A DNA stretch of 64,000 bases from Hippopus hippopus (Eukaryota; Mollusca; Bivalvia; Cardiida; Cardiidae), in contig OX328113.1 of NCBI GenBank assembly GCA_946811185.2, positions 17,382,521-17,446,520 on the forward strand. The letters run 5' to 3'. The notes beneath the pieces are model-generated. The model did no database searches, had not been told where the DNA came from, and saw only the letters and a list, made by a program, of their open reading frames with translations. The position numbers and the translations under genes are program-made. Positions 23,306 through 34,212 of this stretch are shown here, in pieces; the first letter of the stretch is position 1, and every line of letters begins with the position of its first letter.

Positions 23306-24239
23306 TTAAACCTTGCACAACTTACTAGCGTCTTCTTGCTATAAATTTTGCTTTGAAACACATTGCTGAAACTGAAATTTGGGATATATTTTATGGTCTA
23401 AGGGAGAAAACTCTTAGTCGTTTTCGTGTCTATTAAGTAGAGTGTCCTCCCTTGTAATACTGATTTGCGGAGCAACCATTACATCAATGATGCAGACTGT
23501 AACGTGTTAATATCGATAGAGCAGTAATATTCGACTAGATTTAACAAATGTGTATCCAAATTATGGTGTAATAAACTGTATAACGTATTAACTCGAAATC
23601 GTGCAACAAGGAAAGAGCGATTAAAATTTTCAAAATATGTTAGACAATAGTAGCCTCCATTCCTTAAATGACCGCCATTGTTTGAAACCGGATTTTTTTT
23701 TTAAGGTTTGATTTTTACAATCAAGGTAAGATCTGCTTATAAAGCTCTATGTAGACCAAAAAGTTTCGCTTCATAAATTATGTTGGCCTAGTCAATAAAA
23801 GTAATTGTGCAGTGTTAAATTATCTTGTGTATCAAATCTACTGTCACTCGTCCCATGATGTTTTAGCGCTAATAGATAATACAAATGATTTTATTATGTA
23901 CGATACCCGGATGAAAAAGATTACATAACTTGTTTCAAGTATGATGGATATTCTAATCTGAAAGCATTTGCGTCGATCCATTCATGGATGTATGCATGTG
24001 TCAATAAATGTTCGGTCCCCACTCGCAACAACCTCAACAGTAGTAACTTTTCATGATATAAGGGAGAAAACTCATCCAACCCTAAATTTCAATATTGTAC
24101 GATTAACCTCCCTTGTACCTTCTCCAACAAAAAAGCAAGAAAAATGATGTGTACAACGTCGTAGAACAGCAACAACTCTTAGAAATCTTTGAAAAGTTTA
24201 GATAAGGTAAAGTTAAGTTTACTTAGGTATGAGCAATGT

Positions 24240-24469
24240 GGCATAATACCGGCAAACGCCCCTCCGCTGTACAGCCCTATGCATACATGTGGTACTGTTT
24301 TACGAATTAAAAGATAAATTAATGAAATTCTGTGCTTTATTCCGTAGACCAATATTGTATTTGATGTATACAGAATGGATCCATAAGAAATCAAAATTCT
24401 TTTGACACATGATTTAGATTTTCATGGGTCTTTGCGATATAGTTGAGGGGCGTTTTCCGGTATTATGCC
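24240..24469. mobile_element. GGCATAATACCGG MITE, second insertion
   Basis: Ends GGCATAATACCGGCAAACGC and CGTTTTCCGGTATTATGCC. Flanks AGCAATGT and AGCAATGC (7 of 8 identical). It splits the left end of the unit's GAGC-type MITE; unit 1 shows the empty site GAGCAATGCTATG. Confidence 0.87.
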
Positions 24470-25017
24470 AGCAATGCTCTGTGAAAAGGGGTTTAATGCA
24501 TTTGCAAACAGACTAGACCCAGTTTAGTTTGCACAGGATGACCTGGGTCGAAACCTTTTGCTTTTGGCAAATTTTTGTTCGTTTAAAGGCAATTTACATC
24601 ATGATTCAGCTGTTTGTTAGACAAAATTGATGTTATGGACCCATAATTATATAATGACTTGCTTGATTACGATGCAGCATGAGATGCATTAGGCCCCTTT
24701 TGCTAGAGTACAATTATAAAATTCAAATCTGATAAAACTTAAGTTCTGTAGAGAGTAGCACTCTTGATCTGAATGTCCATACATACTAGTAATTTAGTTT
24801 TTAGTGCCATAACTTACAGACACTTGGGTCTATGCAGCTGATAACAGCTGCACATAATGACAGTTACTCTAATTCTTTACCTCACAATCCAGAGTTTTAA
24901 TGATCCAAATGGGGTTTGTGTTTGAGTGTTTGTAGACAAAATAGTTCAGAGCCCCAGCCCAGTACTGATGTAACCAAGGAAACACGTTTAAATGATGTGA
25001 CCAACATAATGTTAAAA

Positions 25018-25192
25018 GTGGCCAGCCAGCCAGCCAGCCAACCAACCAACCAACAAGCCAGGCAGCCAGCAAACCAACCCACCAACCAACCAAAAAGCCA
25101 GCCAACCCACTAACCAACCAACCCACCAACCAACCAAAAAGCCAGCCAGCCAGCCAACCCACCAACCAATCCACCCACCCAACCAACCATAT
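25018..25192. repeat. CCAACCAGC minisatellite (unit 4)
   Basis: Starts directly on the SINE-like tail (AAAAGTGGCCAGCCAGCC). Confidence 0.9.
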
Positions 25193-25658
25193 AATATTTG
25201 CAATAAAGTCCTTACACATCTTCTTTTGCAGAAACTTAACCTATAATAATGGCCAGAGCATGGTTTCCCTTGTCCCCACAATTACCACCCAGTTGAAAAA
25301 AGGTCTAGTTATGAACACACTAGGACTGTGCCTGATAACCCTGTGATACATGGTGCTTTGAAACTGATTTGTTTGAGCCAATGACAGGTAATTATGTTAT
25401 CTCTTTTTCACACAATTCTGAATTTAAATGAGCCTAGCCAAGAGGGCTTTTGAAAACACTGTGAGAAAAGGAGAAAATTCTGGTAACCAGTAATTTTGCT
25501 GTATGATGAAGAGTAAAGTGTTTTGCCCAGGAAGGATTCAGCAAGTGGACGATATAGATCTAAAGTCAGATTGCATGTCCTGTGCAGTCTGATCTTGATT
25601 TATGCCGACTGTAAAACCCCCTATTTTTGCCTGGATGGAGCTGAAAGGGTAAACCATT

Positions 25659-25912
25659 CAACTCTTTACCAAACGACAAAATTTTAGACTGGTCCAAATT
25701 GAAAACAGTTGCAGACAACAATTTAGATGTTGCTCAAATGATCATTTCTGTCTTTGATAGGGTAGAAAACATCGTGGGAAAAGACGCCCAAGAAAAACAA
25801 CTTTTGTAAACATTGTAGAAAAAGAAGAAAATGCTGGTAACCAGCATTTTCTCCTTTTCCCATGTTTTCAAAAGGCTTCTTTCATAGGGTTGTTAAAACT
25901 CGGGATTGTGTG
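25659..25912 (-). mobile_element. TTAA-palindrome MITE, orientation B
   Basis: CTCTTTACCAAACGAC to CGGGATTGTGTGGT. The left arm of the core is partly duplicated (GTGGGAAAAG, then GTAGAAAAAGAAG). Confidence 0.8.
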
Positions 25913-25937
25913 GTCAATATATTGCAAACTTGTGTTT

Positions 25938-26166
25938 TAACTCTTTACTACATGACAAAAATTTTGACTTGTCCAATTTGAAAGCACTTGCAGAAAACAA
26001 ATTAGATGTCACACAAGTTATGAAATTTGAGTTCGAAAGGGTAGACAACATTATTGGAAATGAAGAAAATGCTGGTAACCAGCATTTTCTTCTTTTTCTA
26101 CAATGTTTACAAAAGTTGTTTTTCTTGGGCGTCATTAAAGGTCGGGACTGTGTGGTAAAAGATAAT
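25938..26166 (-). mobile_element. TTAA-palindrome MITE, orientation B
   Basis: CTCTTTACTACATGAC to GACTGTGTGGTAAAAG; core GAAGAAAATGCTGGTAACCA. Confidence 0.85.
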
Positions 26167-26178
26167 CTACCATGGGCT

Positions 26179-26266
26179 AAATAAGAAAGCTTTCGACAAC
26201 ATTGTTACAAAAGGAAAAAATACATTTTCTCCTTTTCCAACAATGTTGTCGAAAGCTTTCTTATTT
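26179..26266. repeat. perfect 28-bp inverted repeat (hairpin)
   Basis: Arms 26179-26206 and 26239-26266 are exact reverse complements (central part AAGCTTTCGACAACATTG), with a 32-base spacer GGAAAAAATACATTTTCTCC inside. Built from TTAA-MITE material, but here the outer arms, not just the core, are palindromic. Confidence 0.85.
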
Positions 26267-26393
26267 TCCCAACATATTTTCTGCCCTTCAACAGAAAAAT
26301 TTTTATTTTTGAGTCTCTTTGATTGTGTTGTCTGCAATGCTTTCTCTCGACAAGCCTAAAATTTTGCTGTATGGGAGTTCATAAACGGATTAA

Positions 26394-26613
26394 CCATTTA
26401 CCACACAGTACTGACTTCGAACAACCCTGTGAAAAAAAGCTTTTTAAAACATTGTGGGAAAAGGAGGAAATGCTGGTAACTAGCATTTTCTCCTTTTCCA
26501 ACTATGTTTTCTATCATTCCCAAAGTTTATTTCAATTTTTGAGCCACTTTATTTTGTTGTCTGTAAATGCTTTAAATTTAGATAAGTATAGAATTATGTT
26601 GTTTGGTAAAGAG
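26394..26613 (+). mobile_element. TTAA-palindrome MITE, full length
   Basis: TTAA at 26390-26393 and 26614-26617; CCATTTACCACACAG to GTTTGGTAAAGAG; core GGAAATGCTGGTAACTAGCA. Confidence 0.85.
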
Positions 26614-26724
26614 TTAATGAGGCAGCAGTTTTCAAAACAAGTTGGACTGGTTTATCTTGTCCTATGTTGTTTATAAATGAGGCTTGCTTTATTTTCAAAT
26701 TCAAATTTGACATTATAATTGCTT

Positions 26725-26972
26725 TGTTTAAAGGGGGCTTAATGCATCTGGCTAAAACGTATCGACCCATGTCAGCCTACGCAATCTGTGCAGGCTGACA
26801 TGGGCCGAAACTTTTAACTGTCTTTAAATTATCTGCATGTCAAAGGACCATTCTACTGTGTGATTCAATTGGTTGTTTGAGGAATGGATTTAAAGGGGTC
26901 CATCATTACGTGATGATTTGTTTGCTCTAATGCATCACAGAGATGCATTAAGCCACCTTTCTTCAGAGCAGG
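26725..26972 (+). mobile_element. GAGCCATGCTCTG MITE
   Basis: AAGGGGGCTTAATGCATCTG to CAGAGCAGGGCTCA, inner palindrome CATGTCAGCC / GGCTGACATG. Left terminus worn. Confidence 0.75.
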
Positions 26973-27127
26973 GCTCATATTATATTCTGTTATATATTTG
27001 TGTGATACCTTGCCCTATAGTATCTATAAATGATTATTCTTTTTTTCAAACTCTAATTCATCATGTAATATATTCAGTAATTTTTCAGCGATACTTTGTA
27101 AGGTAATGCCTTACTCCCTGCACACAT

Positions 27128-27220
27128 AGTTTTTATCATGTTGCACAACACTTTTAAAAACATTGTGGGAAGTGGAGATATTGCTTGTAACAAGCAATTT
27201 CTCCTTTCACAGCAATATTT
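27128..27220. repeat. TTAA-MITE core variant
   Basis: AAACATTGTGGGAAGTGGAG with the alternative hairpin ATTGCTTGTAACAAGCAAT. Confidence 0.6.
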
Positions 27221-27249
27221 TTCCCAGATTATTTCTGCATTAGATATCA

Positions 27250-28035
27250 TTTCATGTAGATTATCCTCATTTCTCATGGACATTTTCAAAGTCAGCTAAA
27301 GCAAATTCATCTCTAAGGGTATGGAGCTTGCGTTGTTCACTGGCATCCCACAAATGAGAGGTTGTGATTTTGAAGGGAATCTGTCTAAATTTTATGTCAG
27401 ATTGTGAATTTCCCAGTTTTCGACATTTTTAGTAATTGGCTCCAGATCCATATAAACATATACAACCCAAATAGTGCAAGCCATAGAGCACGAGATTTCC
27501 AAGCCAGAAGTCTCGGACCACTTGATGCTGTTGGTGTGATTCCCACAGTTACTTATAGTATTTTGGATGAAATATTTAACCAAGGTTTTGTGTGACACTG
27601 CTATACACTGAGCACATTATAGAACTAGGTGTGAGTAAGGATGAGTTTTGTCCTATATCTTTTCCTGTCCCCCATAACATAGCTAACAACCTTCTGGGGA
27701 TGATGCCTGTTTGGGGCAAGTGGTGGCAAAGATAGATAAACAGAAAATCTATCAGTTAAGATTATCATTTAATTCATTTCACAGTACAATCTTACCACCG
27801 CTACTCAGGATGATACAATTGGCTATTGTAGAAGTCACAGACCTAGGCCAGACTCCACAGATCTGGAAGGTTCATTCTGATCTTTGACTTTAACCAGCTG
27901 CTATGACATTTTAAACAAAGACAAAAACCATGTCACATGAAGCAGAATTATATTATTTGCAATCAAAAATGGTAAATTTATTAATTGATAACCTATTTAA
28001 GGGGAAAAAAAAGAGCTGAGGGTAGTACTTATCAT
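27250..28035. other. intergenic sequence, nothing firmly recognised
   Basis: A 63-codon frame (27404-27595) overlaps an antisense frame of similar size; neither has family similarity or exon borders that I can support. Confidence 0.4.
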
Positions 28036-28039
28036 TGGT

Positions 28040-28235
28040 TTGTATGATGGTGTTTAATGCCATTTTCAACATGATTTTCATGATCCTGGCTGCCAGTGCA
28101 GCACTCCATGCTTTCCTGGAGTTTCTATGAGACAGTTATACACATTATGTGTAATCATCCCAAGCCACAGGCTGCTTTCCCACATAACTTCACACAATAT
28201 TCATCCCAAGCTCCTTGCTGCTTTCCCTCATAACT
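28040..28235 (-). mobile_element. SINE fragment
   Basis: ATGGTGTTTAATGCCATTTTC and GGCTGCCAGTGCAG on the + strand are the reversed tail and body of the SINE family. Confidence 0.5.
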
Positions 28236-28335
28236 ATCATCGAATCAAATATGAGTAAGGGTAACATTAAACTCTTTACAAGAGGAGGAGATTTTAGGAT
28301 TGTACATGTTGACAGCAACTGATGACAAATTGACC

Positions 28336-28560
28336 TTTTACCACATAATTCCGAGTTTTAACGACCCAAAGGAAGAAGACTTTTGAAAACATTGTGGGAA
28401 TAGGAGAAAATGCTGATAATCAGCATTTTCTCCTTTTCCCACAATGTTTTCTACCCTATCAAAGACAGATATCATCCTTTGAGCTACATCTAATATGTTG
28501 TCTGCAAATACTTTTATCTTATCCAGCATTTTCTCCTTTTCTCTCAATGTTTTTTGACAG
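28336..28560 (+). mobile_element. TTAA-palindrome MITE, orientation A
   Basis: CTTTTACCACATAATTCCG, core GAGAAAATGCTGATAATCAG, right end damaged. A right-end fragment lies at 28270-28330. Confidence 0.8.
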
Positions 28561-28872
28561 TCTCTTTTATCAGGGTCTCGAAATCACAAAGATTGTCTGA
28601 TAGTTGGTGAATGGGGACAAGTTATTGCTTAAGAAAAAACAGGTGAAAAACCTGTTTAGCTACTTTACGTAAATTATCATTGTATCACAATGTAACAATT
28701 GCCTCTAGAATAGTTTATGTCTTTGTATATATTTATGGGTACAATTAACAAGTCTACTTTGATATAAATATTAGGTTTGTTTCTCCAAGTCAATTCAAAA
28801 GACACTAAAAAATTTATAAGGTAAAGTACTTTATTAATTATTTTTTGCTTTCTTTTGCTACAAATATTGGTG

Positions 28873-28945
28873 GTATAATAATAATAATGATAATAATAAT
28901 GATGATTATAATGATAATAATAATGATGATAATGATGATGACTGT
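28873..28945. repeat. (GAT/AAT)n microsatellite
   Basis: Runs of ATAATAATGATGATAATGA. It generates a His/Tyr-rich open frame on the - strand that is not a gene. Confidence 0.9.
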
Positions 28946-29029
28946 TGTGTTGGCCATCATCATTGGCTGTTATTTTTGTTCTGAATTTTGATAATTCTTC
29001 CCACATTTCATAGAAGATTAAACACATCT

Positions 29030-29256
29030 CAGTGAGGCATTATGCCTTGAAGACATCACGTAATTATGGATACATTAAATCCATTTTGTCTAACAACCAA
29101 CTGAATTATGAGGTAGAATGGTCCTTGGACATGCAGAAAATTTACCAAAAGCAAAAAGTTTCGACCCAAGTTAGCCTGCGCAGACTGACCTGGGTTGGTA
29201 CTTTTTGCAAATGCATTAAACCATCGTTCACAGGGCATGGTTCATTTTCATGTTGA
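29030..29256 (-). mobile_element. GAGCCATGCTCTG MITE, left end lost
   Basis: CCATTTTGTCTAACAACC, TTAGCCTGCGCAGACTGACC and a right end TCACAGGGCATGGTTCA, matching 59201-59471. Confidence 0.75.
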
Positions 29257-29370
29257 CCTTCATGAAAGATACCTTGATGTTTAACCGTCCATTCTTGCTT
29301 TACCAATACTAATTTCATACATGCAATTTAATTATTTTTAGACGTCAGCTTATCGCCCTCCATAGTGACA

Positions 29371-29471
29371 ATGCCTGGAGAATTTTTACGTGAAAAATGG
29401 ACAAGAGTTTTCGTTGAGGATGACATGGACGGAGATGGGTTCCTTTCGATAGATGATGCCAAAATCTTCAT
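29371..29471 (+). CDS. EF-hand paralog 1, exon with ATG
   Basis: Encodes MPGEFLREKWTRVF and EF-hand 1; donor AT|GTATGT, phase 2, 101 coding bases, the same as in paralog 2. Confidence 0.85.
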
Positions 29472-31000
29472 GTATGTAACATTTTCCTTGACCTTTAGAC
29501 AGATAAGTGATTTGTCTTTTCTAATTGGAGAATTATAATTATTATAATTAGGAAGATCTGTTTAATGGTAGGATTTGGCTTTGAATTAAGGTAGGAAACA
29601 CTGTGGGAAAAGAAGAAAATGCTGGTAACTAATTACCAGCAATTTGGTAAAAAGCCTTTTCTGTGAGGATTATTAGAACTCGGGATTGTGTGGTTATGGG
29701 TTAAGTCAATAATATGATGAAAGAAACATTTAGACTCAAGCTTTGGACACACACTGGAAAATGAAAACTTCTGCAAAATTCGATGGTCGCAAATTTTAAA
29801 ATTCACATAGGAAAAACTCCTGATTTCCTCTGTGAAATTGTTTCTTCCTACTATCAATCTCTGAAAAATGTCTATATTCTGTTGCACAGCAATTTGAAAT
29901 GCAGGATTAACTGTTAGTTTTGATTTAAGATCTAAATAAATTTTCTCTAAATGTATACAGTATTGATCAGTTACAATGATATAACCTTTTACAACACAAT
30001 CTGGACTTTAAACAACTCTGAGAAGGAAGCCTTTTGACAAATATTGCCGGAAAAGGAGAAAATGTTGGTAACCAGCATTTTCTTCTTTTCCCATGTTTTC
30101 TGCCCTTACCATAACAAATTTCAGTTTTTCAGTTACATTTATTTTGTAGTCTGCATATGCTTTCAATTTGGACAGGTCAAAAATTTTATCTTTTGTTAAA
30201 GAGTTATGACATGACAGATATAGAAATAAATGCTTAGATATGTCTGTAATACCCTAAAAAAACAGTAGTTCCAGCACATCAGTTACCTAGGTAAACACTG
30301 CATGCCATTCAACCAGATGGAAATATGACATAATGTACCCTACATTTCTCACACTTTACATAATATTGTAATGCATTGTTATGCGGAGTGGAGATGCCAC
30401 GGGAAATTACACAAAACAACTGTACTGGGTTTTGATGTAAGTCCCCCCAAAAAAGGGTTAGAAGCATGAAATAATAATATTTGTGTTTTTCGAATTTAGA
30501 TCTTTCACCGAAAAAAACAAGTATCCACTCTATGTTCTTTCACTTTCAGAGACAGATTTACAGAGCACCACAAAATGACTGGAGAAATGGCTAAAGAGGT
30601 GAAGGAGAATTTTGAAGCTATTTGGAGAGCTCTTTTCCTTTTTGGCAAAGAAAAAATAGATCTATCGGAGTATCTTGAGAAGATGGCGGATGAATACATG
30701 AACGATAAAACGAAGTTCTTCAGACGCATTTTCAACGCTGTTGACGACCTCACAAAGTTGTATGACTTCAACAAAGATGGGTTTGTCTCTATTGAGGAGT
30801 TAAAGGTTGCGGAAAAATGTTGGGGTTTGACAAATGTTGACGTCGCATACGTTCACGGGTATCCAGAGGTTAAACCTGGTTTTATTGGAAATGAGGTATT
30901 CCGGGATTCCTGGGTAGAATTTTTCATGAATGATGACCAAGACAAAATTGATATTGAGAAGCCATGTTTGTATGGATTTGGAATGATTGTAAGTCTTTAA
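29371..31000 (+). CDS. EF-hand protein, SCP/calexcitin type, paralog 1
   Basis: A cytosolic calcium-buffer type protein by family; the exact role is not known. Coding joins 29371-29471 and 30550-31000 (183 residues, usual for the family). EF-hand 1 loop at residues 18-29 has D18, D20, D22, G23 and D29; EF-hand 3 at 106-117 (D-F-N-K-D-G ... E117) is canonical. The second hand and the fourth (NDDQDKIDIEKP, 161-172) are degenerate, so two to three sites probably bind. The ATG follows an acceptor (TTTTTAG at 29341), so an upstream 5' exon is expected; the ten codons before ATG are open and could be coding. Followed about 3.1 kb on by a paralog in the same strand. Confidence 0.88.
29588..29704 (-). 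mobile_element. TTAA-MITE, right part, intronic
   Basis: GAAAATGCTGGTAACTAATT to GATTGTGTGGTTATGGG; core rearranged. Confidence 0.6.
29983..30209 (+). mobile_element. TTAA-palindrome MITE in EF-hand paralog 1 intron
   Basis: CCTTTTACAACACAATC, core GAGAAAATGTTGGTAACCAG, end TCTTTTGTTAAAGAG. Confidence 0.8.
30550..31000 (+). CDS. EF-hand paralog 1, last exon
   Basis: Acceptor CACTTTCAG; DRFTEHHKMTG to FGMIVSL and TAA. Aligns without gaps to paralog 2 through EF-hand 3. Confidence 0.9.
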
Positions 31001-31171
31001 TGTTTTATCAGACAAACTACTTTGATGAAATTGATTTCAGCTTGAATTTTTGTAGAATTTCGTTTTTGTCTAGTACATATAACAAAAGACTCGACTAAAA
31101 GACAGAAACTTTTTTCTTGCCATTTTCCTAATTTATGACAATATGAGTGATTGATGGAAAATGTTTAACAC

Positions 31172-31385
31172 TGTAACCCTCTATCACACGAGAATATTTC
31201 GGACTTGTCCGACTTGAAAGCATTTGCAGGCAACAAAATTAATCAAATGCGGCTCAAATGATAAAAATAGCCTCTAAAAATGAAGAGAGCATTTTGGTTG
31301 CTAGCATTTTCTCCTTTTCCAAAAATGTTTTCAAAAGCCTTTTTCATAAGGGTCAGTAAAACTCAGGATTGTGTGGTAAAAAGTT
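31172..31385 (-). mobile_element. TTAA-MITE, diverged, orientation B
   Basis: ACCCTCTATCACACGAG and GACTTGAAAGCATTTGCAGG at left, AGGATTGTGTGGTAAAAAG at right; core lost. Confidence 0.7.
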
Positions 31386-31587
31386 CAAGAGGTTTTGTGT
31401 AATTTTTTTCAAAATTTGTCATTAAATGAAAAACAAAATGCTGGTCTTGAGACAGACATATGTGTATAATTGATTGCTTGCCATTTTGTTGTGTGTTTGT
31501 TCAACTTTACAACCAGGCTGTAATATCTACAGTGACTGCTATGATCTATGTTAACTCTTAAAGTGCCTTCCACAACTATAGCAATTG

Positions 31588-31645
31588 CAGATCAAGATCA
31601 GACTGCACAAAATGTGCAGTCTGATCTTAGATCAATACTGTTCGC
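31588..31645. repeat. palindrome, GATCAGACTGCAC type
   Basis: AGATCAAGATCAGACTGCAC then GTGCAGTCTGATCTTAGATC. Confidence 0.75.
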
Positions 31646-31701
31646 TTTGCTGAGACAGTGTGGACACAAACAACATTAACATTGCAAGTTTTTTGGTCTT
31701 A

Positions 31702-32974
31702 TTATGCCCCCCTTCAACGAAGTGGGGGTATGTTGCTTTGCTAATGTCAGTCGGTCGGTCGGTAGACCTTACCTTGTCCGGATGATAACTAGACACAGAA
31801 TTGACCTAGGTTTGTCAAATTTGGCACAGACATGTGTCTTGGAATGTAGATGATCCCTATTGATTTTGAGGTCAATCGGTCAAAGGTCAGGGTCACAGTC
31901 ACCGTCAACATGTTGATATATAGACCAAACCTTGTCTGGATGATAACTAGACACAGAATTGACCTAGGTTCGTCAAATTTGGCACAGACATGCGTCTTGG
32001 AGTGTAGATGATCCCTATTGATTTTGAGGTCAGTCGGTCAAAGGTCAAGGTCACAGTGACCGTCAACATGTTGATATGTAGACCAAACCTTGTCCGGATG
32101 ATAACTAAACACAGAATTGACCTAGGTTCGTCAAATTTGGCACAGACATGCATCTCGGAGTGCAGATGATCCCTATTGATTTTGAGGTCAGTTGGTCAAA
32201 GGTCAAGGTCACAGTGACCGTTAACATGTTGATATATAGACCAAACCTTGTCCGGATGATAACTAGACACAGAATTGACCTAGGTTCGTCAAATTTGGCA
32301 CAGACATTTGTCTCAGAGTGCAGATGATCCCTATTGATTTTGAGATTAATCCATCAAAGGTCAAGGTCACAGTGGCCTTCAACTTAATGATATTAAGACC
32401 TAACCTTGCTCAGATGATAACTAGACACAGAATTGACCTAGGTCCTTCAAATTCTGTACAGATATTCATCTTGGAGTGTAAATGATCCCTATCGATTTCA
32501 AGGTTAATCCGTGAAAGGTCAAGGTCACAGTAACCACCAGATGATTCAGGGCCCGCGCTGCCGTTCACCATTTGAGCCATTTGCTAAAAAAAAATTAAAG
32601 TGTCTCAAAAATATTCATATGTGGCTCAACTTGTGGCTCCAACATTTTATTCGCGTATTATCGGGGACGTAGTAAGCATCGAAGTTGACTGGGAAAAAGC
32701 GGAAGTCGAACGCGTGTGCCGAAAAGAAAATCGATAACCCAGTCTGTGTATCGGCGACTGTTTACAATCTTGTATGTATACACACGGCGGTGTGTATAAT
32801 TATGCAAACTGTTGACAGATTATCACGTTTAACAATTGAAGTGGGCTATAAATCAAAAAGATGACATCAATATTTCCCAATCAATTCTTTTGATATCAGT
32901 TTATGAACTGTGCCACTTCCTGTATCAATGTGGCAGTAGAGGGGCATGACTGTTTTACAAGCAGACATCTTGTT
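31702..32974 (+). mobile_element. satellite-cored Helitron/pearl-like element, 158-bp core x5
   Basis: Same family as 3808-5392. GATAACTA recurs at 31784, 31942, 32100, 32258 and 32416, exactly 158 bp apart. Starts TTATGCCCCCCTTCAACG; ends with CTGTTTTACAAGCAG and ACATCTTGTT. The tail is nearly identical to the first copy. Confidence 0.78.
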
Positions 32975-33025
32975 TCTAGACTAGCAATGTCCATCGGGTT
33001 TATATGGCGCTCCAGGGCTGGCCTG

Positions 33026-33132
33026 ACTCTTTACCAAATAATCCAGTGTTTTAACAATTCTGAGGCAGAGGGCTTTTGAAATCATTGTGGAAAAAGAAGA
33101 AAATGCTGGTAAACAGCACTTTCTCCTTTTTA
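33026..33132 (+). mobile_element. TTAA-MITE left half, cut by a TATACGCCCGTC end
   Basis: CTCTTTACCAAATAATCC to GCACTTTCTCCTTTT, directly followed by TATACACCCGTCAAAGACGG, the start of the GTCGAAGACGGG family; only about 45 bp of that element remain. Confidence 0.7.
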
Positions 33133-33216
33133 TACACCCGTCAAAGACGGGACGTATTATGGGATCTAAATGAGTTAAAGGCAATTCGCTTTGCCCACTG
33201 TATTCCATTGCATTTT

Positions 33217-33462
33217 ACCATTTACCACACAAGTCCAGGTTTAAAGGACCTTCCAGAAGAAAGCTTTTGAAAACATTGTAGGAAAAGGAGAAAATGCTGG
33301 TAATCAGCATTTTCTCCTATTCCCACAATGTTTTCTACCCTTTCTAAGGTAAAACATCATCACTTTGGCCACATTCTCTTTGTTGTCAGCAAAAAATGCT
33401 TTCAGTTCGGATGAGTCCAAGTCTAAATGAGTCTGAAACTTTGCTGTATGGTAAAGAGTTAA
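33217..33462 (+). mobile_element. TTAA-palindrome MITE, orientation A
   Basis: CCATTTACCACACAAGTCC to TGCTGTATGGTAAAGAGTTAA, with about 20 extra bases near the right end. Confidence 0.82.
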
Positions 33463-33567
33463 AAGAGAGACTCCCACTAGATTCCGCTCTGATATGTATA
33501 TACATGTAGATTATGGCAGCCAAGAGGGGACATTAGAGAAAAGAAAATTTATCTTGTTGCCACGAGT

Positions 33568-33735
33568 TAACTCGTTACGAAAAGACAAAATTCTAGACTG
33601 CAAGTTTTAGCAGACTCCTTATTAAATGTGACTTAAAGGATGTTTTGTGTCTTTGAAAGAGTTGAAAACATTGTGGGGAAAATGAGAAAATCTTCAGGGT
33701 TGTTGAAACAAGGGACTGGTTAATAAAGAGCTGAT
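33568..33735 (-). mobile_element. TTAA-MITE, degenerate, orientation B
   Basis: TTAACTCGTTACGAAAAGAC at left; core collapsed to GAGAAAATCTTCAGG. Confidence 0.55.
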
Positions 33736-33739
33736 TATC

Positions 33740-34000
33740 TGATAGCCATAACTTATACTTATCTCATGGGTGCAAGATATCATTTCATGACCGCAAGATT
33801 ATTATTGAATGAAAATGAGACGATCCATGAAATTTGCGATTATGGGATGACTACTTCGGGGCTATGGGACACTGAGGTCATAGTGACAAGATATTTATGT
33901 TGTGGCCACAACTTGATATCTCATGGCCACAAGTTGATGTCTCATGGCCACAAGTTGATGTCTCATGGCCACAAGATAATGAAATTGTGATAAAGGGATT
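33740..34000. repeat. GGCCACAAG tandem repeat, 21-bp period
   Basis: TCTCATGGCCACAAG starts at 33919, 33940 and 33961; diverged copies lie upstream. The ORF 33766-33990 is its product. Confidence 0.75.
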
Positions 34001-34111
34001 ATTATGTCGTGGCCTCTGTATAGTTACTTGTGGCTTTTCCCCTCAACACTTTGACCTGTCGTAGGAAATAGACTTTATTCCAGTAATCGAAATTATCCAT
34101 TTTTATAGACA

Positions 34112-34212
34112 ATGGCTGGACATTTTTTACGCAAGAAATGGAGGACCATTTTTGAAGCCAATGATGTGAACAAAGATGGATCTATAAGTATGGAGGATGC
34201 CAATTTATTCGC
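34112..34212 (+). CDS. EF-hand paralog 2, exon with ATG
   Basis: MAGHFLRKKWRTIF and EF-hand 1; donor GC|GTATGT. Confidence 0.87.

Larger units (their letters stand above)
23306..25655. repeat. ~2.4-kb tandem array, unit 4 (diverged, truncated)
   Basis: Landmark GGTCTAAGGGAG at 23395. More diverged in its first 900 bp, has an insertion at 24240-24469, a minisatellite at 25018-25192, and a deleted TTAA-MITE (25400-25510). The second MITE of the unit is missing; unrelated copies follow. Confidence 0.8.

Noticed and set aside
24869..25281. Open frames rich in repeated VGWLAGWL motifs (also 17435-17665, 19945-20166, 22496-22726)
   Set aside because: They are translations of the CCAACCAGC minisatellite and carry no start, splice or conservation signal. 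Several frames on both strands are open, as expected for a 4-bp-based repeat.
27404..27595. 63-codon + frame and overlapping 68-codon - frame
   Set aside because: No recognised family, no clear splice borders, and mutual overlap; not enough to call a gene.
28677..29027. His/Tyr-rich 116-codon frame
   Set aside because: Product of the GAT/AAT microsatellite.
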